A stretch of 64,000 bases of DNA. Source: Sinotaia quadrata (Eukaryota > Mollusca > Gastropoda > Architaenioglossa > Viviparidae). The notes under the pieces are model-generated. The model made no database searches and was not told where the DNA came from. It saw only the letters and a program-made list of their open reading frames with translations. A program made the translations under genes and the position numbers. Of this stretch, positions 62,401-64,000 are shown in pieces (the first letter of the stretch is position 1; every line of letters starts with the position of its first letter). The stretch is taken from contig CM054179.1 in the NCBI GenBank assembly GCA_028829895.1, positions 41,659,617-41,723,616 of the forward strand, read 5' to 3'.

Positions 62401-64000
62401 AAATAAAAATATACTTCCATCATTGGTAGTATCGTGAAAATAAAACTTGTTTTAATTGATTTTGCCAAAATATCATCACTTTTTTCACCATTTTATACTT
62501 TTAATAACTCTGATATTCACTTGTTACAGACTCTTATTTCTTTTATTTTTTTGTATGAGGTTTTAAAATATATTGGTTTCTTGTTAATAGAAGAACCTAT
62601 TTTTCTGAACTCATATTTTTCAGTTGTTTACTTAAAAATTTGAGCACTTTACTCAGTAATTTTATCTGGAACAACTGTTAAGTCTAGTACATTACTAAAA
62701 CATAATTTTTTTCCTCTTTCAAATACATTATAAATTATTGGAAATGAAAAAAATTAAGTCCATGATCAACCACTAGGTTATTATAAAAACTTTTTTCCAA
62801 TTTTATTTTACACTAATAATCGTTCTCATTGTTTGGCAGAAAATCACAAGTCAAGGGCAAAATTTCATGTTGATAAGATATTTTTTTAAAGAGAGAAATT
62901 CTACAAATAATAAGCCTCAATGTTTCCCCACACAAAACAGGTTTTTGAACAAAACATATCAGTAATTTGTTAAAGTAAATGAAATAGTCTGTCTAGTTCT
63001 TTTGCTGCTTCCCCAGTTATAATCCTTTTCTTTCATTGTAATACTGCATCTTACTCAATTGGAAAAGTTAAATGTATGTGGTAGGTAATGCGTCATCATT
63101 TTATAGTAAAACAGAGTACCATCAAAAGAAAACAGTCAGAATATTATAATAATATAGCATTTACTTGCATTTAGAATCGTTAAAATGAAACTTAAGAAAG
63201 TGAAATGTTATAGATGTAGGAGTAAGAAAATATACATAAATGTGTGTGTAGATTTTCACATTATTTATGAGTGTTTCAGAATTTGTCAGTACAGATTACT
63301 GAAATGGTGAAAAGGGGTAAACAGGTCTTTAGAAAAAAGTCAATAAAATGTTGTACACATTTATTTATTACCTAAAAATTGAACATAAAGCATTTATTGT
63401 AAAAATAATTTACCACATTTTCATTAAACAATTGTAAGCAGAAGTAAATTATTATTCTTGCTTGTTAGGGATTATAACCAGTGTTCATCAGATGCCACTG
63501 TCTGGAACATAATTTGGGATTCAAAAATTTATATCACTTTCTTCTCAGTTAACATAATATTAACAGTATATTGGGATCAACAGCGAACATCACAAAGTTT
63601 ATTTGTGTAAATTCATTTATTACATTAAATTGTATTACACTTTTCCTTATAATTTCAGAAAGACATTGACTGAGTACCTTTTTTTTGTTTGTCTTGTACA
63701 TTCAATATTATCCATTTTGGAAACTAGTTATGCCATGTAATTGTCTTCAATTTTAATACTGCCTCAGAATCTTTAATGCTATTGCTAATGGATCATTCCA
63801 GCCATTGTATAGTCTTACAGAACCAAGAATTTATGTCTTGTACTTCTAATACATTTTCTTTCTTTTGCCCTCTATATCAAACTGATTCTTGTATCAACAT
63901 ATTCTGTTTTAACTTAACCCTTCTCAGCAGAATGCAATACTGCACGGCACTGCTGGCTTGTCTTAAGTGCTTTGGCTTCCTTTACTGTCAGATCAAATAC
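59467..64000. other. SMARCE1 intron continuing past the window
   Basis: AT-rich, with a TA-rich hairpin at 61144-61182 followed by (TA)n to 61213, and an 18-base G run at 62030-62047. No HMG-box continuation exon was found. Confidence 0.5.
59836..59854 (+). promoter_or_regulatory. Candidate recursive splice site in SMARCE1 intron
   Basis: A pyrimidine-rich tract ends in ctacttag directly followed by GTAAGT (junction 59848/59849). An acceptor fused to a perfect donor is the signature of a zero-length recursive splicing exon. It lies about 5.9 kb into an intron longer than 10 kb on the sense strand. Confidence 0.4.

Noticed and set aside
53940..64000. A further SMARCE1 coding exon within the window
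   Set aside because: I looked for the continuation of the HMG box (VWDQ...) after AG acceptors and found none; AG sites such as 62840 and 63659 lead to non-homologous sequence or a quick stop.

Overview
The window is eukaryotic: AT-rich, with intron-split genes, canonical GT-AG splice sites, long introns and many micro- and minisatellites. The proteins that can be assembled point to a gastropod mollusc, most likely a freshwater heterobranch snail of the Biomphalaria/Bulinus type. One gene joins a signal peptide, two immunoglobulin-like domains, a coiled coil and a fibrinogen domain, which is the snail fibrinogen-related protein (FREP) design. Species is inference.

Region 1 (about 1-33.5 kb, minus strand) holds three tandem head-to-tail genes of the FREP/fibrinogen-domain family. 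Gene A (5310 down to 1865, running off the left edge) has a signal-peptide exon and two exons making one Ig-like domain. Gene B (21645 down to 9965) is complete: nine coding exons splice in frame into a 488-residue FREP with its own TATA box. Gene C (33415 down to 26642) is complete: five coding exons give a 248-residue secreted protein with a fibrinogen domain and no Ig domain, also with a TATA box. Genes B and C share the same four-exon fibrinogen layout; the two inner exons are identical in length (97 and 165 bp). All three are probably secreted humoral lectin-like defence proteins. Their introns and spacers are crowded with about 30 tandem arrays, two of which touch or supply splice sites.

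Region 2 (33.5-37.8 kb) is the spacer between gene C and the oppositely oriented next gene. It contains an unrecognised ORF pair, a 31-bp-type minisatellite split by a 1330-bp hAT transposon with a perfect 8-bp target duplication, and a 198-bp hAT-type MITE, also with a perfect 8-bp duplication.

Region 3 (37.8-64 kb, plus strand) is the 5' part of SMARCE1/BAF57, a SWI/SNF (BAF) chromatin-remodelling subunit. It includes a probable promoter with a YY1-type AAGATGGCG motif, a 5' UTR exon and five coding exons ending in the first part of the HMG box. The rest lies beyond the right edge behind an intron of more than 10 kb. These introns are quiet and AT-rich, with a few decayed DNA transposons and one candidate recursive splice site.

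All exon joins were worked out by hand from reading frame, splice consensus and intron phase; no transcript data were available.
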